Source: Selaginella moellendorffii (lineage: Eukaryota; Streptophyta; Lycopodiopsida; Selaginellales; Selaginellaceae). Taken from it: a stretch of DNA of 64,000 nucleotides. The position numbers and the translations under genes were made by a program. Of this stretch, positions 11,310 through 21,445 are shown piece after piece. The stretch's first letter is position 1; every line of letters starts with the position of its first letter. The stretch spans positions 211,116 to 275,115 of the forward strand of contig NW_003314327.1 of the NCBI RefSeq assembly GCF_000143415.4, given 5' to 3'. The notes under the pieces are model-generated. The model worked only from the letters and a program-made list of their open reading frames with translations, had not been told where the DNA came from and did not search any database.

Positions 11310-13346
11310 TCAAGATACCTTCTTTACGTACACCTCGGTCGCCGAAACGAGCCGGTTCCTGTCGACGTACAGCTTAGCTATCCATCCGGCCAGGAAAATT
11401 CCCAGCAAAGCAGCAGTGCTGGACCAAAAGATGACGATCCACTTTGGCATTGGCTTGGGATAGAGACCTGGACGGAGAAAGAACGCGCTCATTGCTGTTT
11501 TCGTCGTCGAAGATGAATAAAGGATGCTTACCTTGGCCGAACTTGACACAAATGAGTACCTCGACAATGCAATTTGCAAGTGATAGCCAGCAAAATGCGC
11601 CAATCTTTTTCATTGGTTTTCTGAAAAAGAAAAAAACACACCACGAGAAGTAAATCAGGAGAAAAGCGGTGAAACTGGAGTACCTGTCCTGAAGGAATGA
11701 ATTGTACTCCCGGATGGCTGGATTGGCTATAAGCCACCACAAGATGAGCCTGTACGAGTTTAGCGGGTTGCGTGGAGGCACCCACAGGCAAAACTTGAGG
11801 AAGAACGCATTGAGCTCCACGGTGAGGACAATGACAACAAGCCCAAGCACTTGGACAAAACGTAACGGGCCAGAGAGAGGATTCCATTCGTCTTTGTCCC
11901 AGTTTGCTGGAGTGAATTGACTTAGTGAGCGTCTCACCTGAAAAAGTTATGAATGTTTATATGTTTAGATCTCCGATGTTTCACTTCTCACCTTCCCCAT
12001 TATGGTTGGCTGACGACTCAATCCAACCCACTCGTAAGTTTTTCCATCAAAGTACCGGACGGTTTTCATGCCAGACCAGATCCCTGTGACTCACAGAATT
12101 AAAACCAGACATTTTCATACAAAGGAGAATTACGTACCAAACCAGTTGCAAATAAGAACGTCGAGAATGATACTGTCCCACCAACATTCATTGAAGTTCG
12201 GTAGCATATGGTTAAACGTCACCTGAAAGAAAATGTTCCAAGGTTTTTGGCAACGCTACTCTTTTAGATATTTACCTCCATCATCTCGAAGCCGATAGAA
12301 AGCATCCACAAAATTGGAAGACTACGTAGCATGATAGCTTTTGCCCACCATCCCAGGACATGAGCAATAACAAATTCATCAAACAGAGTATCCTGGAAAA
12401 CAAACAGACACACAGAAATTAGTGTTCAGCTTCACGATAGTTATGACATTCATACATAGACATTCTTAAACTTGTTGGGATCCTCGGGTGTGTAGATTCG
12501 GCAGTCTCCTCCATATGACCTTTCGGGAAGCTCTGAAAGAACAAAAGAAAAAAGAAAAAAGAAAAAAAGTAAGACAACTTCCAGCTACACGAGCAAAGAA
12601 AAGACTTGCCAATTCCGAGATCCGGATGAATATATTTCATAAATTGCCTTGCATCGTCTCTTTTCTGCAGAAAGAGCAAACAATTCAGCGGAATAAAAAC
12701 TGAAAGGAAGAAGTGTCAAATACCTGGAACAAAAGGAAGGTGAGGAACACTAGATAAACCACTGCGACGCCATGGATCATTCTCCAAAACGCAGGATGCG
12801 GTCGTATCAAGATCCTGTGAAGTGATAAAAGACGAAGAAAGAAGAATGAAATCGCAGCACTGAAAATGCTTACGTGGGAGGAGCTTGGAGTAAGCAATAT
12901 CCTAAGAACACGGCGATCATGGCCCATACTCCTCTAGAAAAATTGGAACTCGATCAATCCACTTCAACCAAAAGAAAGAATGAAGGAAACGAAAGAGCTT
13001 ACCTCGTACCATTGACAGCGGCATTCTCGTCGGAGATCTCCGGTTGAAGCGCACCGCTGGCCCATCTACAAGAAAAAATTTCCAGAAAAACGAGTATGAT
13101 CGTAGCAGCTGCGGCGATTCTTTCTTACATGAGAGCGCAAACGCCGGCAATGAGCACGGAGATCGTGCGTGGATGATACGCCCAGGCCGTCCAGGGATCC
13201 AAATCGCTCACTACAACAACCGGAGGAGGATCATCCAGCACCAAATCCGATCTCCCGCGCTGCTGGCGATGCTTCTTCCGGTGCTCCAGGGCAGAAATCA
13301 ACAGAGCGCCATCGCTGCTCGCCACGGCGCCATCGCTACTCGCCAT
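11310..13346 (-). CDS. PSS1: Phosphatidylserine synthase, base-exchange type
   Basis: Twelve exons from ATG 13344-13346 to the stop at 11310 give 450 residues: 13129-13346, 13003-13065, 12874-12933, 12724-12814, 12610-12664, 12462-12532, 12276-12392, 12138-12222, 11992-12083, 11684-11937, 11532-11620, 11310-11467. The enzyme swaps the head group of a phospholipid for serine in the ER membrane. Evidence is the plant PSS1 blocks [105 protein letters not shown] and GAFCWLSL, with several membrane segments. The intron after exon 5 starts with GC, not GT (G|GCAAGT at about 12609). The gene stands head-to-head with a PPR gene, start codons about 95 bases apart. Confidence 0.93.
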
Positions 13347-13369
13347 CTGGCAGGAACAAGTGAAATATT

Positions 13370-13381
13370 TTTAGGGCTCTT
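13370..13381 (+). promoter_or_regulatory. Shared promoter word TTTAGGGCTC
   Basis: In the 95-base gap between the divergent PSS1 and PPR start codons. The same word, with TTC or TC following, stands upstream of other genes here (9082, 37111 reversed, 41683, 48940, 55490). It resembles the plant telo-box (AAACCCTA) but carries GGGCT. Its role as a promoter element is inference. Confidence 0.4.
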
Positions 13382-13441
13382 CAAGGCATTTGGAGATATC
13401 CCAATGCGGGATTCCTTGATCCGCTAGAAGAGAATCGATCG

Positions 13442-14185
13442 ATGGGAGGATCGTCGAGGAAGGTCTTGCGCCTGCTAGCGCGGATCAAACAGGATGGATT
13501 CCTCACACCAGATGAGCTCCAGGCCGCGGCCGCTGCCAAGGCGAAGATCTCGCGCTCACAGGCGCTGCGAAATTACGAGGAGCTCCGCGAGCAAGGGAAA
13601 TCGCCCAGTGCCTGGGATGTCTCCGCGGCGCTGATGGCGTGCGGGAGCTATAGGGATCTGGAAACCGGCCAGAGGATCCACGCAGAGATTGGAGTGGCGA
13701 ACGATCCCAAGAACACCATCGCGGCATCGCTGGTGGCGATGTACGCGAAATGCGGCAAGATGGGCGAGGCGCAGCGGCTGTTCGATTTGATGGGCGCGAG
13801 GAAGAAGCCGCTTCTGGCGTGGAACGCCATCGTCCTGGGCTATGTTCGCGCCGGGAGGAGCGATCGAGCTCTGGAGATCTTCCATTCGATGCAAATGGAG
13901 GGCGTGAGGCCGGACGAGAGGAGCTTCTTGGCCGCTATCGGGGCTTGCGCGTCGCTGGCGGTGGATCCAGGCGCGGATCAAGAAGAAAAGAAAAACATTT
14001 CGGATCGAGTGAGAAGAATCCACGGTCTCCTGGAGAAGAAACTCATGAACACGCGAGCTTGCTCGATCGTGACGGCAGCACTGGTGGATGCGTACACGAA
14101 GTGTGGGAGCATCGAGGAGGCGAGAGTAGTGTTCGAGACAATGCCCAAGAGAGATGATCTAGGGTTTTATGTGAGAGAGCTATAA
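13442..14185 (+). CDS. PPR protein, short or truncated
   Basis: An intronless 247-residue frame with PLS-type pentatricopeptide repeats, proteins that bind organellar RNA. The N-terminal 45 residues are basic and helical (KAKISRSQALRNYEELREQGKSP), followed by repeats with signatures such as SLVAMYAKCGKMGEAQRLFD, LLAWNAIVLGYVRAGRSDRALEIF, GVRPDERSFLAAIGAC and ALVDAYTKCGSIEEARVVFETM. After MPKRD the expected 'VVSWN' continuation is lost: DNA reading ctagggttttatg brings a stop nine residues later. Just 62 bases downstream another PPR frame begins. The gene may be a truncated copy or the 5' half of a broken larger gene. No plastid or mitochondrial signal is obvious. Confidence 0.7.
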   Translation: MGGSSRKVLRLLARIKQDGFLTPDELQAAAAAKAKISRSQALRNYEELREQGKSPSAWDVSAALMACGSYRDLETGQRIHAEIGVANDPKNTIAASLVAMYAKCGKMGEAQRLFDLMGARKKPLLAWNAIVLGYVRAGRSDRALEIFHSMQMEGVRPDERSFLAAIGACASLAVDPGADQEEKKNISDRVRRIHGLLEKKLMNTRACSIVTAALVDAYTKCGSIEEARVVFETMPKRDDLGFYVREL

Positions 14186-14247
14186 ACCCTAAAATTAACC
14201 TTTTACATAGTTATAGACCCTAATACTCAAAAAGGCGATGGCAAATT

Positions 14248-16203
14248 GTGGAGGAAATGCTAACCATTGAGCTTATCAACCAATGCAGCCATCTTGCTCA
14301 AGCAAGGAGACTCCACCAAGCAATCTTGCAAAACGAGCACAGTGATAACGTATTCGTCTTGAATCTTCTCATCCAAATGTATGGCAAATGCGGCAGCCTA
14401 GAAGATGCTCATCTCGTCTTTGACAGCATCGGGCAGAGAAAACAGAATCTCTTTTCATGGAACATTCTCGTCCAGGCATATGCCCACAACGGGCATCCAA
14501 AAGCCGCTCAAGGAATATTCGATAGCATGCCCATGAGGGACTTGGTATCTTGGACAGCGCTGCTAGGAGCATATTCTCAGGCAGGGAATGTAAGAGATGC
14601 CCACTGTATACTAGACCAGATGCCCGAATGGGACACTGTCTCTTGGAACGCAATGCTCACGGCATATTCCCAAATTGGGCATCTGGACAAAGCTGGGGGC
14701 TTGTTCCAAGCCATGCCCGAGAAGAATTTAGTCTCCTGGAATGTGTTGCTCTTGGCATATGCCCAATCACGGAATATTTCTGAGTTGCTCGCTGTGTTTT
14801 CAAAGATGCCACAGAGGAATGTGGTATCATGGAATATATTCCTAGAGGCACATGCAGAGGACGTAGGATCAGGTAAACGAATCTTCGATGGAATGCCGCA
14901 ATGGGATCTGGTGACATGGACAACTATGGTCCGGGCGTATTCCAGTGCTGGGCATATGCGGGAATCCCAAATCGTGTTTGATAGCATGCCTGTACAGGAC
15001 ATAATCGTATGGAACGCTCTTGTGGCTGGATATGCCCAAAACGGGCATATTCTTCAAGCAAAGGAGTGTTTTGATAAAATGCCCAAATGGAATACTATGT
15101 CATGGAACATTATCATAGCAATGTATGCCCAAAACAGTCTCACCGACAAAGCAAAGCAAATGTTTCGAAACTTGGCTTACCGAAGCATCATGACCTGGAA
15201 CATCATGATCGTGGCTTACACGCAGCAAGGATTGATCGATCAAGCAAAGCTCATCTTCGATCAAATGCCAATCCACGACGTAGTTTCCTGCAATACTTTG
15301 ATAGCAGCCTTCGTCCATGACGAAGCTCGAGCGTTGCAAGTCTTTGAAACGATGGAGCAAAAGGATATAGTAACTTGGACGTCGATTCTCCAAGTTTTTC
15401 TCAGCGAGGATGGCAGCGGCCTGGAGCGAGCAAAGCTCGTCTTTGACACCATGATGCCCGAGTGGAACGCCATCGCCTGGACCTTGATGGTCTCTGCGTG
15501 TGGAAACCGAGGACGTCTCGAGGAAGCCCGATGGATCGTAGAGACCGCCCCCGAGAGAGATATCCGGCTCTGGAACTCAATGCTTTCCGCCTATTCCCAG
15601 TGCCACCACCTCCAAGAAACTCTCGAAACTTTCTCGAGAATGCCGCAGCGAGACGTTGTGTCCTGGAACTCGGTGATGGCGGCGTATGCCCAAGACGGTC
15701 ATATCAGCGCTGCGAGGAAGATACTGGAGAGGATGCCCGAAAGGAACGTCGTTTCCTGGGATACCATGGTAGCAGCCTATGCCCAGAGAGGTGACACCGA
15801 TCGATCGCTGCAAGCTTTCCTCTCCCTGCTGCTCGAGGGACTCCAGCCCGACGAGATGACTTTCCGGAGCGTTCTCACGGCGTGTAGCTACGTTGGAAGC
15901 CTGGAGGAGAGCTTAAGCCGCTTCCACTCGATGAGTAGCGACTTTGGTCTGGCACCTCGGCGCGAGCACTGCTCCTGCATTGTCGATCTTCTCGGGCGAG
16001 TGGGGCAGCTCCAGGACGCCGAGGAGTTCGTCACCAGTCCAGATTCTTCGCCGGCTAGCTCGGCTTCCTGGGGAGCGCTGCTGGGAGCCTGTAAGATTCA
16101 TTCGGACCCCGAGAGAGGAGCACGAGCAATAACGCATTTCACCAAGCTGGATCCCGAAAACTCTGCTCCATACTTGCTACTGGCAAGCACACTAGAATCG
16201 TAG
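14248..16203 (+). CDS. PPR protein made mostly of S-type repeats, E-like end, no DYW
   Basis: Intronless, 651 residues. After an opening block (NQCSHLAQARRLHQAILQ) there are about fifteen near-tandem units of roughly 31 residues, each with 'VSWN-ML-AYAQ-GH---A---FD-MP' (for example MPEWDTVSWNAMLTAYSQIG, MPERNVVSWDTMVAAYAQRG). Such short S repeats are known from RNA-editing PPR proteins and are frequent in lycophytes. The C-terminus has the L2/S2/E1-like segment HCSCIVDLLGRVGQLQDAEE...WGALLGACKIHSDPERG and stops within E, with no E+ or DYW deaminase domain. The likely role is binding an organellar transcript, with any editing activity supplied by a partner (inference). No clear targeting peptide. 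It follows another PPR frame by 62 bases on the same strand. Confidence 0.85.
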   Translation: MEEMLTIELINQCSHLAQARRLHQAILQNEHSDNVFVLNLLIQMYGKCGSLEDAHLVFDSIGQRKQNLFSWNILVQAYAHNGHPKAAQGIFDSMPMRDLVSWTALLGAYSQAGNVRDAHCILDQMPEWDTVSWNAMLTAYSQIGHLDKAGGLFQAMPEKNLVSWNVLLLAYAQSRNISELLAVFSKMPQRNVVSWNIFLEAHAEDVGSGKRIFDGMPQWDLVTWTTMVRAYSSAGHMRESQIVFDSMPVQDIIVWNALVAGYAQNGHILQAKECFDKMPKWNTMSWNIIIAMYAQNSLTDKAKQMFRNLAYRSIMTWNIMIVAYTQQGLIDQAKLIFDQMPIHDVVSCNTLIAAFVHDEARALQVFETMEQKDIVTWTSILQVFLSEDGSGLERAKLVFDTMMPEWNAIAWTLMVSACGNRGRLEEARWIVETAPERDIRLWNSMLSAYSQCHHLQETLETFSRMPQRDVVSWNSVMAAYAQDGHISAARKILERMPERNVVSWDTMVAAYAQRGDTDRSLQAFLSLLLEGLQPDEMTFRSVLTACSYVGSLEESLSRFHSMSSDFGLAPRREHCSCIVDLLGRVGQLQDAEEFVTSPDSSPASSASWGALLGACKIHSDPERGARAITHFTKLDPENSAPYLLLASTLES

Positions 16204-16307
16204 CACGCTATGCGTCGGTGACTTAAAAGACCTTTTCCACACGAAAAAGAAAAACCATTAGCACTGTGGAGTGGACGATCGCGCAAAGAAGTCTCACCTT
16301 GGGCGAA

Positions 16308-18512
16308 CTATGTAGGAGGCCAACGCAGGAACTTTAGTCCTCTCAAGCTCGAAGGCATGTAGTCCTGCTCCACAGGACCACTGTGAGACGGAGGATAAAT
16401 GTAGCCCTTCGCGTATCCAAGATCTTTCATGAGTTTGGTCGGAGCATTCCTGAGATGGAGTGGAACCGGCTCGTTCTGGCCCTTCTCACGCACGTACTGC
16501 TGTGCTGCTTGGATCGCTTGGTAGACCGCCACGGACTTTGGAGCCAAGGCCAGATAAACCACGCACTGCGCGAGATGGACGTTGCACTCGGGCATTCCCA
16601 GGAAGTGGCAAGCTTGATAGCACGCAATGGCCTGTGGTAGCGCCTGTGGATCGGCCAAGCCAACGTCCTCGCTCGCGAATCTGACCAGCCTTCGTGCGAC
16701 GTAGAGCGGGCCTTCGCCACCTTCCAGCATCCGTGCAAGCCAGTAAATAGAAGCATCAGCGTCGCCTCCTCTCATCGACTTGTGGAGAGCACTGATGATG
16801 TTGTAGTGCTCCTCGCCGGTCTTGTCATAGAAGACGTGGGAGCGTTGCAGTGCGTCCTTAACATCTGCTAGCGTGACCACCATCACTGACTTGTCGATCT
16901 CTGTTTCTAGCGTCGCAACTCGTCTATCCAACACTTCTCTGTCCATGCTTGTTCCATCGGCCTCTTTGTCAGCTTCTATCACTGTTGCTGCTGACGCTAC
17001 GAATGCCACTCCGGCAGCGGCAGTCACGTTCTTCCCACCAACAAATTTCTTGAAAGGCTTTGTGTACTCTTGCTGCGAGTGCTGGACGTTCTCCTTTAGA
17101 ACTTCCAGGATGTTGAAAGAATCTCGCTTCATGATCTTTTCCACTCCACTGGGCTCTTTCCTCAAAGTTCCAGTCCTGTTATCCCACTCGCCAGGAGCAG
17201 CATTGCCAGTAGCAGCATCACGTCTAGAAGGCGACGGAGTGTTGTCCATCTTCGCAGCTGGAAGAACACTCTCCAAGGCGGCTTCGCCACTCTGGAACCT
17301 GGAGCTCGCTGCTAGAACGGCTATCTCCAGAGTGTTGAGTGCTGCCCGAGCGTCTCCATCGGCTGCCGCCGCTAGAAAAACCACGGCATCGTCTTCCACG
17401 CGCAGCATCTCTGGCGAGCTGATGCCAGCGGAGACTATAACACCTTTCTCCTTGTCCAAGACAGCCCGCTTGATAAGTTTCTCCAGATGCTCGGGAAGAA
17501 GCTTGTTCATTGTGAGAACTTTGCACCTCGAAAGCAGTGCCGCATTGATCTCGAAGGACGGGTTCTCAGTCGTGGCTCCCACGAAGACAACATGCCCAGC
17601 TTCCACGTATGGAAGAAACGCATCTTGCTGAGCTTTGTTGAACCTGTGAACCTCGTCCAGGAAGAGCAAAGTTCGCTGCCCATACTTCTTGGCCTTCTTG
17701 GCCTCCTCTAAAACCTCCCGGACCTCTTTCACCCCGCTCGTCACCGCCGAGAGCGCCACAAACCGGTAAGAAACCGTCGACGCAATCGCCCGAGCAAGCG
17801 TCGTCTTCCCTGTTCCTGGAGGACCCCAGAAAATCACCGAAGCCAGTGAATCGCCCTCCAAGAGGCTCTTCAAGATGCCTCGAGGCCCAAGAAGATGATC
17901 CTGCCCGAGTATGTCGTTCACACTCGTCGGCCTCATCCTCTCCGCAAGAGGAACCGCGGCCTTGGAGTTTTTCTTCGCCACCTTTGTCGAAAGAAACGGG
18001 AAAGATTTCTGCTGAGGAGGCGGCGGCGATGGCTGCTGTTCTTCGTCTTGCTTTAGCTTCTTCGCCGGAGGCTCCACCAGAGCTGGCTGCTTCTGGACCT
18101 TCGCTACGCCACCTCCAACATCCGCATCCGCGCTCTCGAAAACTCTATCAGTGATCGTCAGAACTGTCCGCGTGGTAGTAGTAGCCTCGTCGTCCTTGCT
18201 CTTGAAAAAACTGTTCTTGCGAGTCACAATCTTCTTCTGCGATGGAGCCTCCTTCCCTCCATTCTCTCCATCCGTGATGGCGACGAGAGCTTTCGAAGTG
18301 CTGGCCGCGAAGAACTGATCCACTCGTCCCTGGTGCTGCTGCCGCGAGGGAGTAGTAGTAGCAACACCGGCATTCCCAGCGCCGACGATCCCATCCGACT
18401 TCCTCTGGTTGAGAATCCACTCCGTGGCCTTGTACGTCGACTTCCCCCCGGTGGCCGCCAGCGCCTGCGCCGCGAGCTCACGGCTAAACCCCATGTCAGT
18501 CAGGTAATCCAT
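16308..18512 (-). CDS. WRNIP1: WRNIP1/MgsA-type AAA+ ATPase with N-terminal UBA domain
   Basis: A single-exon frame of 734 residues. The family (yeast Mgs1, bacterial RarA, human WRNIP1) acts at stalled replication forks. The N-terminus is UBA-like (DYLTDMGFSRELAAQALAAT through KATEWILNQRK, about residues 2-37), followed by a low-complexity linker. The ATPase core follows: PLAERMRPTSVNDILGQDHL, Walker A WGPPGTGKTTLARAIA, Walker B LLFLDEVHRFNKAQQDAFLP, sensor GATTENPSFE and arginine-finger ALLSRCKV. The C-terminal tetramerisation domain carries HYNIISALHKSMRGGDADASIYW, LVRFASEDVGLADPQA and PLHLRNAPTKLMKDLGYAKGY. An insert of about 110 residues (Ser/Ala-rich, about 420-520) interrupts the C-terminal part. 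Animal WRNIP1 uses a UBZ zinc finger where this protein has UBA. Confidence 0.93.
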   Translation of the reverse strand: MDYLTDMGFSRELAAQALAATGGKSTYKATEWILNQRKSDGIVGAGNAGVATTTPSRQQHQGRVDQFFAASTSKALVAITDGENGGKEAPSQKKIVTRKNSFFKSKDDEATTTTRTVLTITDRVFESADADVGGGVAKVQKQPALVEPPAKKLKQDEEQQPSPPPPQQKSFPFLSTKVAKKNSKAAVPLAERMRPTSVNDILGQDHLLGPRGILKSLLEGDSLASVIFWGPPGTGKTTLARAIASTVSYRFVALSAVTSGVKEVREVLEEAKKAKKYGQRTLLFLDEVHRFNKAQQDAFLPYVEAGHVVFVGATTENPSFEINAALLSRCKVLTMNKLLPEHLEKLIKRAVLDKEKGVIVSAGISSPEMLRVEDDAVVFLAAAADGDARAALNTLEIAVLAASSRFQSGEAALESVLPAAKMDNTPSPSRRDAATGNAAPGEWDNRTGTLRKEPSGVEKIMKRDSFNILEVLKENVQHSQQEYTKPFKKFVGGKNVTAAAGVAFVASAATVIEADKEADGTSMDREVLDRRVATLETEIDKSVMVVTLADVKDALQRSHVFYDKTGEEHYNIISALHKSMRGGDADASIYWLARMLEGGEGPLYVARRLVRFASEDVGLADPQALPQAIACYQACHFLGMPECNVHLAQCVVYLALAPKSVAVYQAIQAAQQYVREKGQNEPVPLHLRNAPTKLMKDLGYAKGYIYPPSHSGPVEQDYMPSSLRGLKFLRWPPT

Positions 18513-18960
18513 GGCGCCAGCGCCCGATCACGTCCGCGCCCTAGCCTAGATTCTCGATCGCTCAGCTCAATCCATACCGCATTTCCGCTCGCGCGCCGCG
18601 CGATCTCAATCCCTCCCACGCTTGGCTTGCCCGGACCTAATAAGCGATTGTCCCGTCCGTACAGACACGTCAGCGATAATAATTTCTTGCCAGTAGTGGC
18701 TGGGCGATTTCTTCCTTTCGCTGTCGCCCTGTCCAAAATGTATAGTGGATTGGATTTATAGACAAAGATCGATAAATCGATCCTCTCGCGAAAATTATTG
18801 ACACATTCTTTGTAATGCCACAGCTAAAGTTTCTACGGGTAGAACTATAAAACGTTTGTTCTTTCCTCCAGCGCGAGCGAGCGAGCGAGCGAGAGAGATC
18901 TTCTTCCACCGACACGTTGAATGGAGAAAAAAACTCTCTCTCTCTCTCTCCTTTTTCTCT
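18513..18960. other. Spacer between WRNIP1 and the GPR107-like gene, with microsatellites
   Basis: This holds the WRNIP1 upstream region and the 3' flank of the GPR107-like gene. A gcga repeat (about 18870-18895) and a ct repeat (about 18931-18952) are present. No additional gene was recognised. Confidence 0.5.
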
Positions 18961-20817
18961 TTACTCCTGTTTGTCCTCCTCTGTATCGTCCAGGCCAAAC
19001 TTCTTCTCCTTGTCTGGCTTGAGAACAGCCTTTTCGATGTCAAACGAGTTTTTTAGTGTCCCCGTAGTCAGGCCGACAGCTTCGTCCTCGTCAAACTTCT
19101 CGGTGGATTCGTCCGAGTATGCGTAGCTGCGAAAGCACGGAAGTGTCAATTCGATTTCAATTTGGGAGTTTGTTTTTTGTCTTGATGATTTCATACCGCA
19201 TTGAGTTTTGTGATGGAGCCCAGAGGACGCAAAGTACGCAGAGCAGGAGGAACGAGACGACGTTCCAAAACGCCGAGATGACCCACGCGTTTTGCCAGTT
19301 CTCGCCGAATGGATCGGAAGCCTTGAAGTACAACTGCATTGTAAGAATGATTGTGAGTTTGTTTCCAAACAGAACAAGGATGTAAAACAAAGGAAAGAGA
19401 AAAACTAGCCTCGTAGCCAATCCATGCGACGGAGGCTATCACCGCCAATGTTAATGAGTTCGTGAAGCGTCTGTAGAGCTCCAGCTTGACAACGAGCTTC
19501 CTCGCCTAGATTGACAGCAGAGATTGTCAAAGGATGAAAGAACAGCAGCTTTGTTCTTACCTGAAGCTTCTCCAAAGTTTTTGAGAGCGAGTTGAAGATC
19601 CATAGGATGAAGAACGCGTCCAGTATTGCCACAGGCAGAACCAGCAGCAGCCTTGTCTTATTTGACATCTCGTCAATCCTCCCGACATGTTCGACCACGT
19701 CCATAGTCTCCAAGGCTGCGAAGTAAGTCGTGCCGAGGAGCAGAACCTTGGAAGTAAGACCACCTAGCGTTGGACGCACCACACCGTATCCCATCGAAAC
19801 AACCAGCACCAAAAGCCGAGCGATGGTCTTCTTGAGTGCACCGATTGTCACAGCCCATATAGTTATACCCATGGGCCTGCCTCCTCGGATGTTAAAGTTG
19901 GCGTAGTCGAAGTACCAGAAGGACATCTCGGTCATCCCAAGCCCAATGACAAGCGTGATCCAGTTTTGAAGCTGCAAGATATCCTTCCAGAACCTCGAGT
20001 ATTGAAGAAACCATACCAGCCCGAGTGCCAAGTAAGCCAGTGACATGAATCCGTAGAACGTCATGAGAGCCACCATTCTTCCCGGCAGGTATCCGTGCGG
20101 GTTCTTCCACACGGTCTTGCCATCGATCATCAAGCCGTCGAGCTGAGGATCGCAGTAGACGAAGTAGAGAATGTACATGCCTGACTTTGTGATCTTGACT
20201 TCCTCCACTCCCATGGTGGTGGTGAGATCGTTGCCGCGGAAGAACACATTGATGGCTTTCGGAGATCCCGCGTTCTCGGGGTTGTGACGGAGTATCACCT
20301 CTCCCTGGTTGCAGCCAACGTCCCTGGCGAGATCTGGAGTGCAGCAAAGCGCGAGGTGACCACCGTACAGAGAACCCCCGAGCAAATCTCTGTCCGCAAC
20401 GTCGAAAACCACAGCTTGGACCAGCCCAGATTTGTGCTCTGACGCTGCATGCTTGGCAGCGGCTTCTTCCGTGCGAGTGAAAGTCACCGAGTGATCAAAC
20501 CTGGCACAAACAAAGAAAAAAACAAAGAACGAAAGCACGATGTGAGTATGGATTAGAAAAAAAAACTCCAGGCTTCTTGGAGCTCAATAGTACCTGATGT
20601 AAGAACGACCGTTGCCAATCCCAGATCTATTAGCATTCGACGTGCTCGCATAGATTCCTTCGCTGCCGCCAAAGAAAATGTAGGCATTCCCTTGCCCGAC
20701 AAAGTGTTCGTGCACGTATTCGTGGACGGACGCATCTGTGGACCAAATGCAAATGGCCACCACAGCCAGCGCCAGAATCCCGCCCATTCCTCGCAGCCCT
20801 AGCTGGAAATCCCCCAT
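18961..20817 (-). CDS. GPR107/GPR108-like seven-transmembrane protein (GOST family)
   Basis: Five exons: 20594-20817, 19561-20500, 19410-19505, 19197-19333 and 18961-19126, total 520 residues. A signal peptide (MGGILALAVVAICIWSTDAS) precedes a lumenal domain with Cys pairs (ALCCTPDLARDVGCNQG, YFVYCDPQL) and then seven membrane segments with the family blocks PHGYLPGRMVALMTFYG, YFDYANFNIRG, TIWAVTIGALKKTIARLLVL and ILDAFFILWIFNSLSKTLEKLQ. The tail is acidic and cytosolic (KFDEDEAVGLTTG). Family members work in Golgi/trans-Golgi trafficking; plant members have been called candidate GPCRs. The intron between WIGYE and LYFKASDP starts with GC (about 19409) and ends AG (about 19334), conserved in frame with relatives. 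Confidence 0.92.
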
Positions 20818-21445
20818 CCCTGAGCCGAGAACCGAAGATTACCTAGAATTCCAATGCAGATCCCGCTGGATCACGCCCGCATTGCGCGAGAATCCCCGGA
20901 ATTTCGCGCAGATCTTGCCGATTCACGCCTGCATTGTCCCCAGGGCGCGACGATCCAGCGATAGACCTTGCCTGGAGCCTGCCGCTCGAGAATTCCTCAC
21001 GGGAATTCTACCTGGACAACGCCGTGATCATACCGATGCGCTTGGCATGAACAAGAAAGAAAGAGGGCTGGAAGGAAACACCGACTGGTTTCCACTCTAA
21101 AGCGTACGAAAGCGAGTGAGATTCGTGGCCTGTGGCCCAATATCGTTAGGTGACTGTACGAAAGGGGGTGTATGGTATATATCTGGGGCCCGATATCGAA
21201 CCACCACCGGCTGGTGTGACATCAGTGCGAACACATCTGGACCGTTTGATTTCAACGGCTTAGATCTCTTCCGGCCGAGGTTCCGTTAAAATCCTGTGTT
21301 TTACCGGTCCCGTTAAAAAACTCTGTTATGTGTGCGCGGGATTCTTAGGGTTTGGGCGCGGCTTAGCTGGAGCGATCGACTGATCGCTGAGGTTTCGATC
21401 GATCTAGAGCCGCATTCTAGGTAGCTTGCAAGATTTGTCACGGCG
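20818..21445. promoter_or_regulatory. Divergent intergenic region with telo-box-like motif
   Basis: 628 bases between the divergent starts of the GPR107-like gene and the coiled-coil gene. It contains 'cttagggtttgggcgc' at about 21345-21361 (telo-box-like) and TGGCCCA/GGGCCC words near 21130 and 21188 (site-II-like). Bidirectional promoter function is inferred from position. Confidence 0.4.

Noticed and set aside
18870-18955. gcga and ct repeats as possible regulatory array
   Set aside because: Simple microsatellites in an untranslated spacer; nothing beyond that supported.
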